From Desulfitobacterium chlororespirans DSM 11544 (GTDB lineage Bacteria; Bacillota; Desulfitobacteriia; Desulfitobacteriales; Desulfitobacteriaceae), in the NCBI RefSeq assembly GCF_900143285.1, contig NZ_FRDN01000011.1:163619-227618 (forward strand): 64,000 bases of DNA. Reading direction: 5' to 3'. Positions 46,279 through 57,294 of the stretch are shown in pieces. The notes beneath the pieces are model-generated. The model saw only the letters and a list, made by a program, of their open reading frames with translations. It made no database searches and was not told the origin of the DNA. The position numbers and the translations under genes are program-made. Positions within the stretch are counted from its first letter, which is position 1, and the number at the start of each line of letters is the position of its first letter.

Positions 46279-47283
46279 ATGAATTGGGAAGGGTTGAATA
46301 CCGGATTGGAAGCTGAAGAGCTGGAACTGGAACTGGAGTTAGAGAACGAGGAGAGAGAACACCAGGAAGCGGAACAGAAGATGGAGTTCCGGCTTGCCGA
46401 AGGAACCCGCCTGGATGTGGGGGTTACGGAAAGGGTAGGCAAAAGCCGGTCTTTCATCCAGGGATTGATCGAGGAAGGCCATGTCTTGGTCAATGGGGCC
46501 GCCAGAAAAGCCAATTATAAAGTGCGGGCCATGGATCAGATTACGGTGGTGATTCCTCCTCCCAGGGAATTGAAGGTGGAAGCGGAGAATATTCCTCTGG
46601 AAGTTCTCTATGAGGATGAGGATGTCCTGGTCGTGAACAAGCCTCAGGGTATGGTGGTGCATCCGGCTCCGGGGGCCTGGACGAAGACCATGGTGAATGC
46701 CCTGCTTTACCATTGCCGGAATCTCTCGGGAATTAATGGGGTATTGCGCCCCGGCATTGTCCATCGTATTGATAAGGATACCTCGGGGCTTTTGGTCGTG
46801 GCCAAAAATGACCTGGCCCATCAAGGCTTAGCGGAGCAGATCAAAGCCCACAGTATGGCCAGACGCTATCTGGCTATTGTGCACGGAGTGGTGTTCGAGC
46901 CCTCAGGAACTGTGGATGCGCCTGTGGGCAGGGATCCCGCCGATCGTAAAAAGATGGCGGTGGTTTTTCAGAATGCCAAAGAGGCTGTGACTCATTATGA
47001 AGTCCTGGAGAGGTTCCGTGACTTTACCTTGCTTGAAGCCCGGCTGGAAACAGGCAGGACTCATCAGATTCGGGTCCATATGGCTTATCTCAAGCATCCT
47101 GTGCTGGGAGATCCTCTTTATGGACCAAGGAAGAATCTCTTCGGCCTGCAGGGGCAGATGCTTCATGCCCAACTTTTAGGGTTTCAGCATCCGCGCAGCG
47201 GGGAGTATATGGAGTTCAGCGCCCCGGCTTCCGGGCTGTTTCAAGAGGTTTTGGAGGAGATTCGCCGGGATGAGCTGGAATGA
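46279..47283 (+). CDS. rluD: RluD-family 23S rRNA pseudouridine synthase
   Basis: N-terminal S4 RNA-binding domain (RLDVGVTERVGKSRSFIQGLI) and catalytic domain with HRIDKDTSGLLVVAKN containing the essential Asp. HPAPGAWTKTMVNALLYHC and GRTHQIRVHMAYLKHPVLGD are conserved. 334 residues from ATG 46279, with an unusually acidic N-terminal run of about 35 residues rich in Glu-Leu. The exact rRNA position modified cannot be told. Confidence 0.9.
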   Translation: MNWEGLNTGLEAEELELELELENEEREHQEAEQKMEFRLAEGTRLDVGVTERVGKSRSFIQGLIEEGHVLVNGAARKANYKVRAMDQITVVIPPPRELKVEAENIPLEVLYEDEDVLVVNKPQGMVVHPAPGAWTKTMVNALLYHCRNLSGINGVLRPGIVHRIDKDTSGLLVVAKNDLAHQGLAEQIKAHSMARRYLAIVHGVVFEPSGTVDAPVGRDPADRKKMAVVFQNAKEAVTHYEVLERFRDFTLLEARLETGRTHQIRVHMAYLKHPVLGDPLYGPRKNLFGLQGQMLHAQLLGFQHPRSGEYMEFSAPASGLFQEVLEEIRRDELE

Positions 47284-47328
47284 GGTGCTTGGGCCGGGGG
47301 CAGGGTGATTAGAATAGGGTGAGGATAG

Positions 47329-48516
47329 ATGACGGAGATAAATATAAATAGCCAAAACATCAGGTTGTTTCGTCTATATACCCATCATCTGGATAGGCGG
47401 CGTGAAAAGAATTACATCCCCGCAATCGCAGGTGCTTGTGGGATGCAAAACACCCCGCCCGGTGCGTGGGAAACTGCTTTGTTTAACCGCATTTCCGGTT
47501 GCAGCCTTGGGGATATGAACGCGCTTCTTTATACGGAAAAATCCCTCTTACAGGCGTGGAGCTTTCGTGGCGCGCCTGTGGTGTTCCCTGCTGAGGAAAG
47601 CGACGTATTTCTGTCCGCCCTCGTTCCTGGAGACAGTGAGGACTGGATTTATACTCGTGGGATTTCGGGGGCACTCGACTTTTTACAAATGCCTTTTGAT
47701 GAATTACTGGGCAAGCTAAAACAGGTTATGCCATGGCTGGATGAGCAAACAATAGAAAGCAAAAGCACCCTTGACCAGACCTTAGCGGAAGGGATGCTGC
47801 CCCTTCTGCCTTTGGAAAAACGGGATTTATGGAACAGCCCTTCCATGTACGGGGCACCCGATCGGCAAACCGTTGGCGGGGCTGTGGTGTCTTTCCTGCT
47901 GCGGCCATGTGCCTTTTTGGGGTTGGTGGTATTCGGGGAACGCATCGGCATCAGTCCTACTTTTACCTCCTACAAGAGCTGGCTGGGGCAGACGCTTAAA
48001 CCTGGCGGGGATGCGGCAAAAAAGCTGGTGCGGAAGTTTCTGCACTGTTATGGTCCCACCACCCCTTACGCTTTGGCGAGCTGGCTGGGCTGTTCGGAAA
48101 AACAAGCGCGGCGCATGTGGGAAGCTGTTTCCACTGAGCTGGAGCCGGTCAGGGTAGGTGGGAAGACAGCCTTTATTCTGTCTGAGGACAAGGATTTGCT
48201 GTGTTCTCCGCCCTCTCCGCAAAGGGAATGGCTTCTTCTCGGTGGGCACGATCCGTATCTTGACCAGCGTGACCGGCATATCCTGCTGGCTGATCAGGCC
48301 CTTCATAAGCAGGTTTGGAAAACAGTAACCAATCCAGGGGCTATTTTGCAATCAGGTGAAATCGTTGGTATTTGGACGAGCAAAAAGAAGAGCAAAGGTA
48401 TAGAAGTCAAAATGACCTTGTGGAAGGATCGGTCTGCCGAAAAACAAAAGATCTATGACTTGATCGAAGAATACGTCGCTTTTCGGCAAGAAAAACTGCT
48501 GAAAATTGAGCAATAG
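47329..48516 (+). CDS. Winged-helix DNA-binding domain protein (HTH_42/AlkZ-like)
   Basis: 395 residues matching the winged-helix family that includes the DNA crosslink glycosylase AlkZ/YcaQ. Visible: N-terminal IRLFRLYTHHLDRR, middle KFLHCYGPTTPYALASWLGCSEKQARRMWEAV (winged helix), then LLLGGHDPYLDQRDRHILLAD. The Q-x-Q catalytic motif of AlkZ was not identified, so glycosylase activity is uncertain. Probably the last gene before the pyr operon. Confidence 0.75.
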   Translation: MTEININSQNIRLFRLYTHHLDRRREKNYIPAIAGACGMQNTPPGAWETALFNRISGCSLGDMNALLYTEKSLLQAWSFRGAPVVFPAEESDVFLSALVPGDSEDWIYTRGISGALDFLQMPFDELLGKLKQVMPWLDEQTIESKSTLDQTLAEGMLPLLPLEKRDLWNSPSMYGAPDRQTVGGAVVSFLLRPCAFLGLVVFGERIGISPTFTSYKSWLGQTLKPGGDAAKKLVRKFLHCYGPTTPYALASWLGCSEKQARRMWEAVSTELEPVRVGGKTAFILSEDKDLLCSPPSPQREWLLLGGHDPYLDQRDRHILLADQALHKQVWKTVTNPGAILQSGEIVGIWTSKKKSKGIEVKMTLWKDRSAEKQKIYDLIEEYVAFRQEKLLKIEQ

Positions 48517-48594
48517 CCTTTCATTTATTGAGTGAGCTGGCTTGAATCAATCAATTGCCTGGAATATTAAATATTACGCCAATTCATTGAGACA

Positions 48595-49292
<698 letters not shown>

Positions 49293-49344
49293 ATTCCGGC
49301 TCTACGGATATGTATAATGATGAGTGAATTGAACTTCATAAACA

Positions 49345-49438
49345 CCCTTTAAGTGCTTTCCAGAGAGTGAGCCAAGGGTAGAGAATACAGGATCTTTGTA
49401 TCCTTATATCCTCTTGCCTTTGGCAAGGGGATTTTTTG
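49345..49438 (+). promoter_or_regulatory. Second PyrR attenuator, before pyrB
   Basis: PyrR-loop-like AGTGCTTTCCAGAGAGTGAG (49352-49371) followed by CCAAGGG. The intrinsic terminator is CCTCTTGCC (49410-49418) with GGCAAGGGG (49422-49430), then ATTTTTTG. Confidence 0.85.
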
Positions 49439-49507
49439 TTATCAGGAAGTATAAGAACCACCGATTCGTTAAAGGTAATAAAAGAAAAAAGATAAGGGGA
49501 GAAGCAT

Positions 49508-50446
49508 ATGGGCTGGTCACGTAAAGATTTACTGCATATTGAAGATTTGCCTGCCAAGGAAATTCAACTCATCCTCAATACAGCCAAACCCATGAAAGAA
49601 ATCATGTCCCGGGCAGTCAAGAAACTGCCCACCTTCCGGGGGAAATCGGTTTACAACCTGTTTTTTGAATCCTCGACCCGCACCCGGACTTCCTTCGAGA
49701 CGGCGGCGAAGATTCTCGGCGCCGATACCTCCAGCCTGGCGGTGGCCCAAAGCAGTCTCAATAAAGGAGAGACCCTGCTGGATACAGTGAGGACCTTGCA
49801 AGCCATGAAACCGGATCTTGTGGTCATTCGCCACTCCAGTTCCGGCGCCGCCCAGTTTCTGGCCAAAGAACTCAAGGCCGGTGTGATCAATGCCGGGGAT
49901 GGCCAGCATGAACATCCCACCCAAGCCTTGCTGGATTTGTATACCATGCAGGAGCGCCTGGGCAGTGTGGAAGGGCGTAAAATTCTCCTGGTGGGGGATA
50001 TCCTCCATTCCCGGGTAGCCCGCAGCAATGTCTGGGCTTTGAAGAATTTAGGCGCGGAAGTGGTTCTGGTGGGGCCTCCCACCTTGCTGCCTCCTGAAAT
50101 CAAATCCTGGGGAGTGAAAACGACCTTTAATCTGGATGAAGAACTGCCCGGAAGCGATGTGATTATGGCTCTGCGCCTGCAGCTGGAACGCCAGCAGTCG
50201 GGACTTTTGCCCAGCATGCGGGAATACTCTCAGCTCTATGGAATTACAGCCGAACGGGTCAGGAGGACAGGCAAACAGACCCTAATCATGCATCCCGGTC
50301 CTGTGAACCGGGGCGTGGAGATCGAGAGCAGCATCGCCAATTCCAGTCAATCGGTGATTGAAGAACAGGTGACCAATGGGGTTGCGGTGAGAATGGCCAT
50401 TATGTATTTATTATTAGGAGGAGGAACCGCTCATGTGGTGGATTAA
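49508..50446 (+). CDS. pyrB: Aspartate carbamoyltransferase catalytic subunit
   Basis: Makes carbamoyl-aspartate in pyrimidine synthesis. The carbamoyl phosphate site is FFESSTRTRTSFE. GDGQHEHPTQALLDLYTM and MHPGPVNRGVEI are conserved. 312 residues. No pyrI regulatory gene follows, as in Bacillus-type enzymes. It overlaps pyrC by 14 bases. Confidence 0.97.
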   Translation: MGWSRKDLLHIEDLPAKEIQLILNTAKPMKEIMSRAVKKLPTFRGKSVYNLFFESSTRTRTSFETAAKILGADTSSLAVAQSSLNKGETLLDTVRTLQAMKPDLVVIRHSSSGAAQFLAKELKAGVINAGDGQHEHPTQALLDLYTMQERLGSVEGRKILLVGDILHSRVARSNVWALKNLGAEVVLVGPPTLLPPEIKSWGVKTTFNLDEELPGSDVIMALRLQLERQQSGLLPSMREYSQLYGITAERVRRTGKQTLIMHPGPVNRGVEIESSIANSSQSVIEEQVTNGVAVRMAIMYLLLGGGTAHVVD

Positions 50447-51737
50447 AAATGCTCAGGTCGTTGACCCGGCTCAGGGACTTTCCGGTGTCTATGATGTTCT
50501 GATTGGAGAAGGAAAGGTTCTGCAGCTTAAAAAAGGACTTACCGAAGCTGAAGTCAAAGGGGAATGTGGAGAAGCGGAGTGGCAGGAGATTGATGCCGCA
50601 GGAAGCTATCTTTTCCCCGGATTGATCGATGTTCACACCCATTTGCGGGAACCGGGCCGGGAAGATAAAGAAGACATCGCCAGCGGCTCCCGGGCAGCCG
50701 TCCGGGGCGGGTTTACCACGATTTTAGCCATGCCCAATACCACACCCATTCTGGACCAAAAAGCCCTTGTGGAATATGTAGTGAACCAAGGAAAAAAAGT
50801 GGGTTTAGCCAAAATACATCCCATTGCCGCCATCACCAAGGGTCAGGTGGGAAAAGAACTGGTGGAGATGGTGGAACTGGCTGCCGCGGGAGCCGTAGGC
50901 TTTTCCGATGATGGCAGAGGAGTTCAGCAGGGGGAAATGATGCGCCTGGCTCTGGAGTATGCCAAACTGACCTCCTGCCCGGTGATCAGCCATTGCGAAG
51001 ATGAGAGCCTGGCCCATAAGGGAGTGATGCACCGGGGAATCGTCAGCACCCGTCTGGGCTTAAAAGGAATTCCCAGCAGCTCGGAAAGCGTCATGGTGGC
51101 CCGGGATATTCTCCTTGCCGAAGAGAGCGGCGGCAAACTTCATTTAGCCCATATTTCCGCTAAGGAAAGTGTGGCCCTGATTCGTAAAGGGAAAAAGCGG
51201 GGTGTGGATGTGACTGCCGAAGTGAATCCTCATCATCTGCTCTTTACCGACGAGGCTGTGGCCCGGACTCCTTATGGAACATCCTATAAAGTCAATCCTC
51301 CCCTGCGCACGGAAGAGGACCGGCAGGCCTTGCTTGAAGGTTTGCTGGACGGGACCCTCGATATGCTGGCCACCGACCATGCCCCCCATACCTGGGAAGA
51401 GAAGACCAACCCCTTTGATGAGGCTCCTTTCGGAATTTCCGGTCTGGAGACCGCTTTAGCCGCGGTCTGGCAAGAGCTGGTGACCACCGGCATTCTGCCC
51501 GTAGAGCTCCTGATTAAGGCTTGGAGCATGAATCCCGCCCAGCGTTTCCAGCTGCCGGGGGGAACCTTAAAAGTCGGCGGGCCGGCGGATCTGATTCTTT
51601 TTGACCCCGAGCACACAGAGCTCATTGATGTAGAGTATCTGGCCTCCAAAGGCAAGAACACCCCTTTCCTGGGGCAAAAACTGCAAGGATTCCCCAGCAA
51701 GGTCTGGGTGGATGGCCGCCTGGTTCATGAAATTTGA
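50433..51737 (+). CDS. pyrC: Dihydroorotase
   Basis: Zinc amidohydrolase closing carbamoyl-aspartate to dihydroorotate. Metal site DVHTHLREPGREDKEDI, later His residues in VISHCEDE and HLAHISAKE, and the catalytic Asp in MLATDHAPHT. 434 residues, type I dihydroorotase. AGGAGGAGG lies 8 bases before the ATG within pyrB. Confidence 0.97.
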   Translation: MWWIKNAQVVDPAQGLSGVYDVLIGEGKVLQLKKGLTEAEVKGECGEAEWQEIDAAGSYLFPGLIDVHTHLREPGREDKEDIASGSRAAVRGGFTTILAMPNTTPILDQKALVEYVVNQGKKVGLAKIHPIAAITKGQVGKELVEMVELAAAGAVGFSDDGRGVQQGEMMRLALEYAKLTSCPVISHCEDESLAHKGVMHRGIVSTRLGLKGIPSSSESVMVARDILLAEESGGKLHLAHISAKESVALIRKGKKRGVDVTAEVNPHHLLFTDEAVARTPYGTSYKVNPPLRTEEDRQALLEGLLDGTLDMLATDHAPHTWEEKTNPFDEAPFGISGLETALAAVWQELVTTGILPVELLIKAWSMNPAQRFQLPGGTLKVGGPADLILFDPEHTELIDVEYLASKGKNTPFLGQKLQGFPSKVWVDGRLVHEI

Positions 51738-51746
51738 CAGGTCCGT

Positions 51747-51877
51747 TTTGGGACAGAGGGACAGGTTTGCTGTCCCAGGTTTGACAATCTATAACCAGAA
51801 AGAATTAGACTGATGATAAAAAATAGATAAATAAAGAGGGCAGAAACGGGACAGAAAACCTGTCCCCTTGTCCCAAA
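51747..51877 (+). promoter_or_regulatory. Long inverted repeat in the pyrC-carA spacer
   Basis: The 22-base arms at 51747-51768 (TTTGGGACAGAGGGACAGG...) and 51856-51877 (...CCTGTCCCCTTGTCCCAAA) are complementary except for two positions. The right arm ends immediately before the carA ribosome binding site GGAGGG. The repeated GGGACAGG motif also appears after carB (56206). It may be a REP-like repeat or a translation-control structure. Confidence 0.6.
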
Positions 51878-51889
51878 GGAGGGCTTAGC

Positions 51890-52981
51890 ATGGCGTTTCT
51901 CGTATTGCAGGACGGTACGGCTTTTGAAGGGGAAGGATTTGGAGCCTGGCCGGCAGATCAAGAACAAGACATCCAAACCGGGGAGGTGGTGTTTAACACC
52001 TCCATGTCGGGATATCAGGAAATGATTACAGACCTTTCCTACACGGGTCAGATTCTGGTCCTGACCCATCCCCAAATCGGCAATTACGGCTGGCATGATG
52101 AAGAAAATGAAGCGGATAAAATTCTGCTCAGAGGGTTGGTGGTGCGGGAGCTTTCCCAAGGGGAAGGCAGCGCCCACGGGGATCGTTCTTTGGAAGAGTT
52201 TTGCAGACTGCATAACATTTGGGGGCTGAAGGGAATCGATACCCGGGCCTTAACCCGCCATATCCGCAATCAGGGCACTCTGCCGGGAGTCTTTGCCCAG
52301 ACACTGGAGCAAGGGAAAAAGTATTGGCAAGAGTACGCCAATACTTCCTCGGCTGCGGAGAAGGAGCCCCATTGGGTTTATCAGGCTACAGTCAAAGAGA
52401 GCTATGAAATTCCGGGGAGCGGGCCTTATGTGGCGGTCCTTGATTGCGGAGCGAAGCGCAATATTCTCCGCGCCCTGCAGCAAAGAGGATTAAGAATCCG
52501 GGTGTTCCCTGCGTGGAGCAGTGCGGAAGAGATTTTAGCCTCTTCCCCCAAGGGCGTGTTCATCAGCAATGGACCTGGGGACCCCAGCGGGCTGCCCGAG
52601 CTGATTGAGACGGTCCGGACATTGCTTCCTAAGCTGCCCATGATGGGGATTTGCCTTGGTCATCAGATCCTGGCCCTGGCTGCCGGGGGGAAAACCTATA
52701 AACTGCCCTTTGGCCACCGGGGAGGGAATCATCCCGTCCAGGATTTGCGCACAGGCCAAACCAACATGACGGCTCAGAATCACGGTTATGCTGTTGCGGA
52801 AGACTCTTTGGCCGGAACAGGGTTTCAAGTCAACCTGCGCAATTTAAATGATGGCACGGTGGAAGGAATGGAGCATACCCAGTATCCCGTTTATTCCGTT
52901 CAGTATCACCCGGAGGGAGCGCCGGGTCCGGAAGAGAATGAGATGCTTTTTGAAAGATTTTTCGGGGCTGTGGGAGCTTGA
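51890..52981 (+). CDS. carA: Carbamoyl-phosphate synthase small (glutaminase) chain
   Basis: Releases ammonia from glutamine for CarB. Class I glutamine amidotransferase with nucleophile Cys in [14 protein letters not shown] and the His/Glu pair in [13 protein letters not shown]. The N-terminal CarA domain has [20 protein letters not shown]. 363 residues. ATG 51890 has AAAGGAGGG upstream. Followed by carB after 37 bases. Confidence 0.96.
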   Translation: MAFLVLQDGTAFEGEGFGAWPADQEQDIQTGEVVFNTSMSGYQEMITDLSYTGQILVLTHPQIGNYGWHDEENEADKILLRGLVVRELSQGEGSAHGDRSLEEFCRLHNIWGLKGIDTRALTRHIRNQGTLPGVFAQTLEQGKKYWQEYANTSSAAEKEPHWVYQATVKESYEIPGSGPYVAVLDCGAKRNILRALQQRGLRIRVFPAWSSAEEILASSPKGVFISNGPGDPSGLPELIETVRTLLPKLPMMGICLGHQILALAAGGKTYKLPFGHRGGNHPVQDLRTGQTNMTAQNHGYAVAEDSLAGTGFQVNLRNLNDGTVEGMEHTQYPVYSVQYHPEGAPGPEENEMLFERFFGAVGA

Positions 52982-53018
52982 ACAGATATCTGAGGGACTT
53001 GGGAAACAGGAGGAACGT

Positions 53019-56000
53019 ATGAACACGAAGAAATGGAATAAAGTGCTGGTGATCGGGTCCGGCCCTATCGTCATTGGGCAAGCGGCGGAATTCGATTATG
53101 CAGGAACTCAGGCTTGCCGGGCCCTGCAGGAAGAAGGAGTAGAGGTGGTTCTGGTCAATTCCAATCCGGCCACCATCATGACGGACCAGGAAGTGGCGGA
53201 TCGGATCTATATCGAACCCCTGACTGTGGAATTTCTGGAGAGAATCATTGAGAGAGAACGGCCTGACGGCATCATTGCCACCATGGGAGGGCAAACCGGT
53301 CTGAATCTGGCTTTTCAACTGGCGGAAAAAGGCATTCTCCAACGCTGCGGTGTGGAACTGATGGGGACTTCCCTGGAAAGCATCACCAAGGCAGAGGATC
53401 GGGAACATTTCCGGAGCCTGATGCAAGAGCTGGGGGAGCCGGTTCCGCCCAGTGTTATCGTATCGGATCTGGAAGAGGCCCTCAGTTTTGGCGAGGAGAT
53501 CGGATACCCCGTGATTGTCCGCCCTGCTTATACTCTGGGCGGCACGGGAGGGGGCATTGCCCATGACCGGGAGCAGCTCAGGGAAATCGCCAAAAGCGGT
53601 TTGCAGGCCAGCCTTATCGGTCAGATTCTTGTGGAAAAAAGCGTAGCGGGATGGAAAGAAATCGAATATGAAGTGTTAAGAGATGGTCAGGGGAATTGCA
53701 TCACCATCTGCAATATGGAGAATATGGACCCGGTAGGGGTGCATACGGGGGACAGCATGGTTGTGGCCCCTTGTCAAACCCTGACGGACCGGGAGGTTCA
53801 GGCTCTGCGCACCTCCTCCCGCAAAATCGTGGCAGCTTTAGGTATTGAAGGAGGATGCAATGTCCAGTATGCCCTGCATCCGGAACGGTTGGAGTATGTG
53901 GTGATTGAAGTGAATCCCCGGTTGAGCCGCTCCAGCGCCTTGGCCTCCAAAGCCACAGGCTACCCCATCGCCAAAGTGGCCGCCAAGATCGCTCTGGGAT
54001 ACACCCTTCCGGAGCTGACCAATGCCGTCACCGGCAAAACCAGCGCTTGTTTTGAGCCGGCTTTGGATTATGTGGTGGTCAAAATCCCCCGCTGGCCTTT
54101 TGATAAGTTCTCCGATGCGGACCGCCGCCTGGGAACCCAGATGAAGGCTACGGGAGAGGTTATGGGACTGGGACGGAACCTGGAGACCGCCCTGCAAAAG
54201 GCTGTCCGTTCTTTGGAAATCAAAGCCTTCGGCCTGCTTCTCCCGGAATTCCAGGAGCTTTCCGATGAAGAGATTCTGGAACGCTGCCAAAAGCCTGATG
54301 ATCAATTGCTGTTCATTCTGGCCGAAGGGGTGAGAAGAGGTCTAAGCCTTGAACAAATCCAAAAGGCCAGCAGTTGGAATCTATACTTCCTCACGGCTAT
54401 TGAACGAATTGTCAGGATGAGTGAAACCCTTCAATCCTCTCCCTGGGATGAGGCGCTTTTGTTAAAAGCCAAGCGAATGGGCTTTGCGGATCGGGAGTTG
54501 GCCCGTCTCTGGCAGACCACGGAAAAAGAAGTGTATGCTTACCGACAGGAAAAAAGGTTGCAGCCGGTCTTTAAGATGGTGGATACTTGTGCCGGTGAAT
54601 TTGAGGCCTTGACCCCTTATTTCTACTCCAGCTATGACCAGGAGGATGAAGGAATACCCTCCCAGAGGCGCAAGGTGGTGGTTCTGGGCTCCGGTCCTAT
54701 CCGGATTGGGCAAGGGATTGAATTCGACTATTGCTCCGTTCACTCCGTCCTGGCGTTGAAAAAAGCCGGTGTGGAAACTATCATTATCAATAATAATCCG
54801 GAGACCGTCTCCACGGATTTTGATACAGCGGACCGTCTCTATTTTGAACCTTTAACCCTGGAGGATGTTTCAGCCGTTCTGGACCGGGAGCAGCCGGAGG
54901 GAGTCATTGTCCAATTCGGCGGTCAAACGGCCATCGGCCTGGCGAAGCCTTTAGCTGAGCGGGGATATAAAATCCTGGGCACCAGCATTGAAGATATCGA
55001 CCGGGCTGAGGAGCGGGGGCAGTTTGATGAAGTGCTCCATACCATCGGCGCCAAGCGGCCGAAAGGAGGCCAGGCCTCTTCCCTGGCAGAAGCGGTTGAA
55101 GTGGCCGCCCGCATTGGCTATCCCCTGATGATTCGTCCTTCCTTTGTCTTGGGAGGCCGGGCCATGGAGATCGTTTACTCAGCCTCTGAGCTGGAAAATG
55201 TGGTGAACCGGGCCATGGCGGATTTCCCGGGTCAGGAGTTATGGATGGATCAGTACCTGGTGGGCAGAGAGGTGGAGGTGGATGCCATCTCCGACGGCGA
55301 AAATGTCAGTCTGCCCGGAATTATGGAACATCTGGAACGGGCCGGAGTTCACTCGGGAGACTCCATCGCCGTCTATCCTCCCCAGACTTTATCTGAAACA
55401 TTAATCGAGCGGATTACCCTGCTGACCACGGAAATCGCCCGGGCCTTGCGTGTTGTAGGTCTTCTCAATATTCAGTACGTCATTTTTCAGGATGAAGTGT
55501 ATGTGATTGAGGTCAATCCCCGCTCCAGTCGTACGGTTCCCTTTATCAGCAAAGTGACCGGACTGTCCATCGTGGATTATGCCACCGAGGTCATTCTCGG
55601 GAAAACTCTGACGGAATTAAACCTGCCCTTGGGCTTGTGGCCTCTTCCGGAACGGGTAGCCGTAAAAGTCCCTGTGTTTTCCTTCTCCAAACTCCATCGG
55701 GTGGAACCTTCTCTGGGTCCGGAGATGAAGTCCACCGGGGAAGTGATGGGAGTGGACCGGACCTATGAAAAGGCTCTCTACAAAGCCCTTTTGGCAGGAG
55801 GATTCAATATGTCGGCCCACGGTAGCTTGTTGGTGACCTTAGCGGATCGGGACAAGGCGGAGGGGATACCCTTGGTCAGGAAATTTGCCGACCTGGGCTT
55901 CCGCATCTTAGCCACGGAAGGAACGGCTAAAACCCTCCGGGAAGAGGGGATTCAGGTTGCGCCGGTGGCCAAGCTCCATCAGGGGTCCACGGAAATTATC

Positions 56001-56195
56001 GATGCTATCCGGCAGGGTGTGATTCAATGTGTCCTCAACACCACCACCCACAACAAAAAGCAGGAAAGCGACGGCTTCGCTATACGCCGCACGGCGGTGG
56101 AGCAAGGGATTCCCTGCTTCACCAGCCTGGACACCGCTTCCGCCTGGGTTCATGTGCTGATGTCCTTTTTGCCCAGTCTGATGTCGCTTAAGTAA
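53019..56195 (+). CDS. carB: Carbamoyl-phosphate synthase large chain
   Basis: Makes carbamoyl phosphate from bicarbonate, ammonia and two ATP. Two homologous halves, each with an ATP-grasp domain. The first starts [22 protein letters not shown]; the second starts [19 protein letters not shown]. The C-terminal MGS-like allosteric domain is in the last 130 residues. 1058 residues. The frame is open from 52848 within carA, but ATG 53019 with GGAGGA matches family starts. Confidence 0.96.
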   Translation: MNTKKWNKVLVIGSGPIVIGQAAEFDYAGTQACRALQEEGVEVVLVNSNPATIMTDQEVADRIYIEPLTVEFLERIIERERPDGIIATMGGQTGLNLAFQLAEKGILQRCGVELMGTSLESITKAEDREHFRSLMQELGEPVPPSVIVSDLEEALSFGEEIGYPVIVRPAYTLGGTGGGIAHDREQLREIAKSGLQASLIGQILVEKSVAGWKEIEYEVLRDGQGNCITICNMENMDPVGVHTGDSMVVAPCQTLTDREVQALRTSSRKIVAALGIEGGCNVQYALHPERLEYVVIEVNPRLSRSSALASKATGYPIAKVAAKIALGYTLPELTNAVTGKTSACFEPALDYVVVKIPRWPFDKFSDADRRLGTQMKATGEVMGLGRNLETALQKAVRSLEIKAFGLLLPEFQELSDEEILERCQKPDDQLLFILAEGVRRGLSLEQIQKASSWNLYFLTAIERIVRMSETLQSSPWDEALLLKAKRMGFADRELARLWQTTEKEVYAYRQEKRLQPVFKMVDTCAGEFEALTPYFYSSYDQEDEGIPSQRRKVVVLGSGPIRIGQGIEFDYCSVHSVLALKKAGVETIIINNNPETVSTDFDTADRLYFEPLTLEDVSAVLDREQPEGVIVQFGGQTAIGLAKPLAERGYKILGTSIEDIDRAEERGQFDEVLHTIGAKRPKGGQASSLAEAVEVAARIGYPLMIRPSFVLGGRAMEIVYSASELENVVNRAMADFPGQELWMDQYLVGREVEVDAISDGENVSLPGIMEHLERAGVHSGDSIAVYPPQTLSETLIERITLLTTEIARALRVVGLLNIQYVIFQDEVYVIEVNPRSSRTVPFISKVTGLSIVDYATEVILGKTLTELNLPLGLWPLPERVAVKVPVFSFSKLHRVEPSLGPEMKSTGEVMGVDRTYEKALYKALLAGGFNMSAHGSLLVTLADRDKAEGIPLVRKFADLGFRILATEGTAKTLREEGIQVAPVAKLHQGSTEIIDAIRQGVIQCVLNTTTHNKKQESDGFAIRRTAVEQGIPCFTSLDTASAWVHVLMSFLPSLMSLK

Positions 56196-56283
56196 GGTGA
56201 AAAATGGGGACAGGTACAGATAGTCGTTAATCATCGCTTAAGAGATAGTAGCGCTTAGAAAAGAAAGCATAGATTGGATACAG

Positions 56284-56423
56284 ATTAAAGAAAACCCGGC
56301 TTCGCCACGAAGACACTGTCTTCGCACTTGTTGCCTTAAACGCATGCTTGCGAATGAGGTGAAGCCGTTGGTTGCACTTATGCTGGAGGAAAGTATGCAA
56401 GGTCGTTATACTTACTGACAGTG
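56284..56423. repeat. Second dispersed repeat family, copy B (inverted)
   Basis: Reverse-complement relative of 32868-32984, lying between carB and pyrK. It includes an extra hairpin, CGAAGACACTGTCTTCG. No gene is present in 56196-56453. Confidence 0.7.
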
Positions 56424-56453
56424 AAATAAAACGCCGGAAAGGAAGGGATGGAA

Positions 56454-57275
56454 ATGCTGGATAAGGCTAAAGTCGTTTCTCACCAAATCATGGGTGATCC
56501 TTGTTATAAGATCATGAAACTGGTTCTTCGGACCGATATTGCCCGGGAAGGGCAACCGGGACAATTCGTTCATGTGCAGGTCGCAACGGGACTGGATCCT
56601 CTTTTGCGCCGCCCCATCAGCATTGCGGATATTGACCGGGAAGCCCGGGAGCTAACCCTGCTCTATCGGATTAAGGGGAAAGGTACGGAAGTGTTGGCTC
56701 AGGTCAAGGCGGGAGAAAGATTAAGTTTGATGGGCCCTCTGGGCCATGGCTTTACCCTGCCTGAGCAAGGGGAACTTATCCTCGTTGCGGGGGGAATCGG
56801 CTCTTTTCCCCTCCTTCCTTTAGCCAAGGCAGCCCGTGCGAAAACTATTCCTGTACGTTTGTATTGGGGCGGGGAAGATGAAGACTTCTTTACCAGTGCC
56901 GGACTTGGACTTTGGCAGGATGCCGGCATCCCGGTTTCCCTGAGTTCCATGGACGGAAGTATCGGGGCTAAAGGCAATGTTTTAGACCTTATTCGCGAAA
57001 ACTCCTCAGGTTCAGAGGCTGGCCAAGGAGCGGGATGTTCAGTGGCGGTTTGTGGTCCTCAGGTGATGATGAAGGTTGTCAGCGAGTACTTTCTGCAAAC
57101 GGGAGCTTCTGTGGAAGTTTCTCTGGAAGAGCGGATGGGCTGTGCGGTGGGAGCCTGCTTAGGCTGTGTGTGCACCTTAAAAGATGAAAACAGCGGCAAA
57201 ATCCGCAGAGGGAAAGTATGTCAGGACGGACCGATTTTCCAAGGGAAGGAGGTGCTCTGGGATTATGAACAGTGA
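56454..57275 (+). CDS. pyrK: Dihydroorotate dehydrogenase electron transfer subunit PyrK
   Basis: FAD and [2Fe-2S] subunit that passes electrons from PyrD to NAD. FAD-binding RRPISIADID, NAD-binding LVAGGIGSFPLLPLA, and cluster cysteines in MGCAVGACLGCVCTLKDE with a fourth in KVCQDGPIF. 273 residues from ATG 56454 (7 bases after AAGGAAGG); ATG 56448 is an alternative. It marks the neighbouring PyrD as the NAD-linked 1B type. Confidence 0.93.
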   Translation: MLDKAKVVSHQIMGDPCYKIMKLVLRTDIAREGQPGQFVHVQVATGLDPLLRRPISIADIDREARELTLLYRIKGKGTEVLAQVKAGERLSLMGPLGHGFTLPEQGELILVAGGIGSFPLLPLAKAARAKTIPVRLYWGGEDEDFFTSAGLGLWQDAGIPVSLSSMDGSIGAKGNVLDLIRENSSGSEAGQGAGCSVAVCGPQVMMKVVSEYFLQTGASVEVSLEERMGCAVGACLGCVCTLKDENSGKIRRGKVCQDGPIFQGKEVLWDYEQ

Positions 57276-57294
57276 AAAGGGTGGAGATAACTCC

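Noticed and set aside
52848..53018. 57-residue N-terminal extension of carB
   Set aside because: Overlaps carA in another frame; ATG 53019 has a ribosome binding site and matches the family start.
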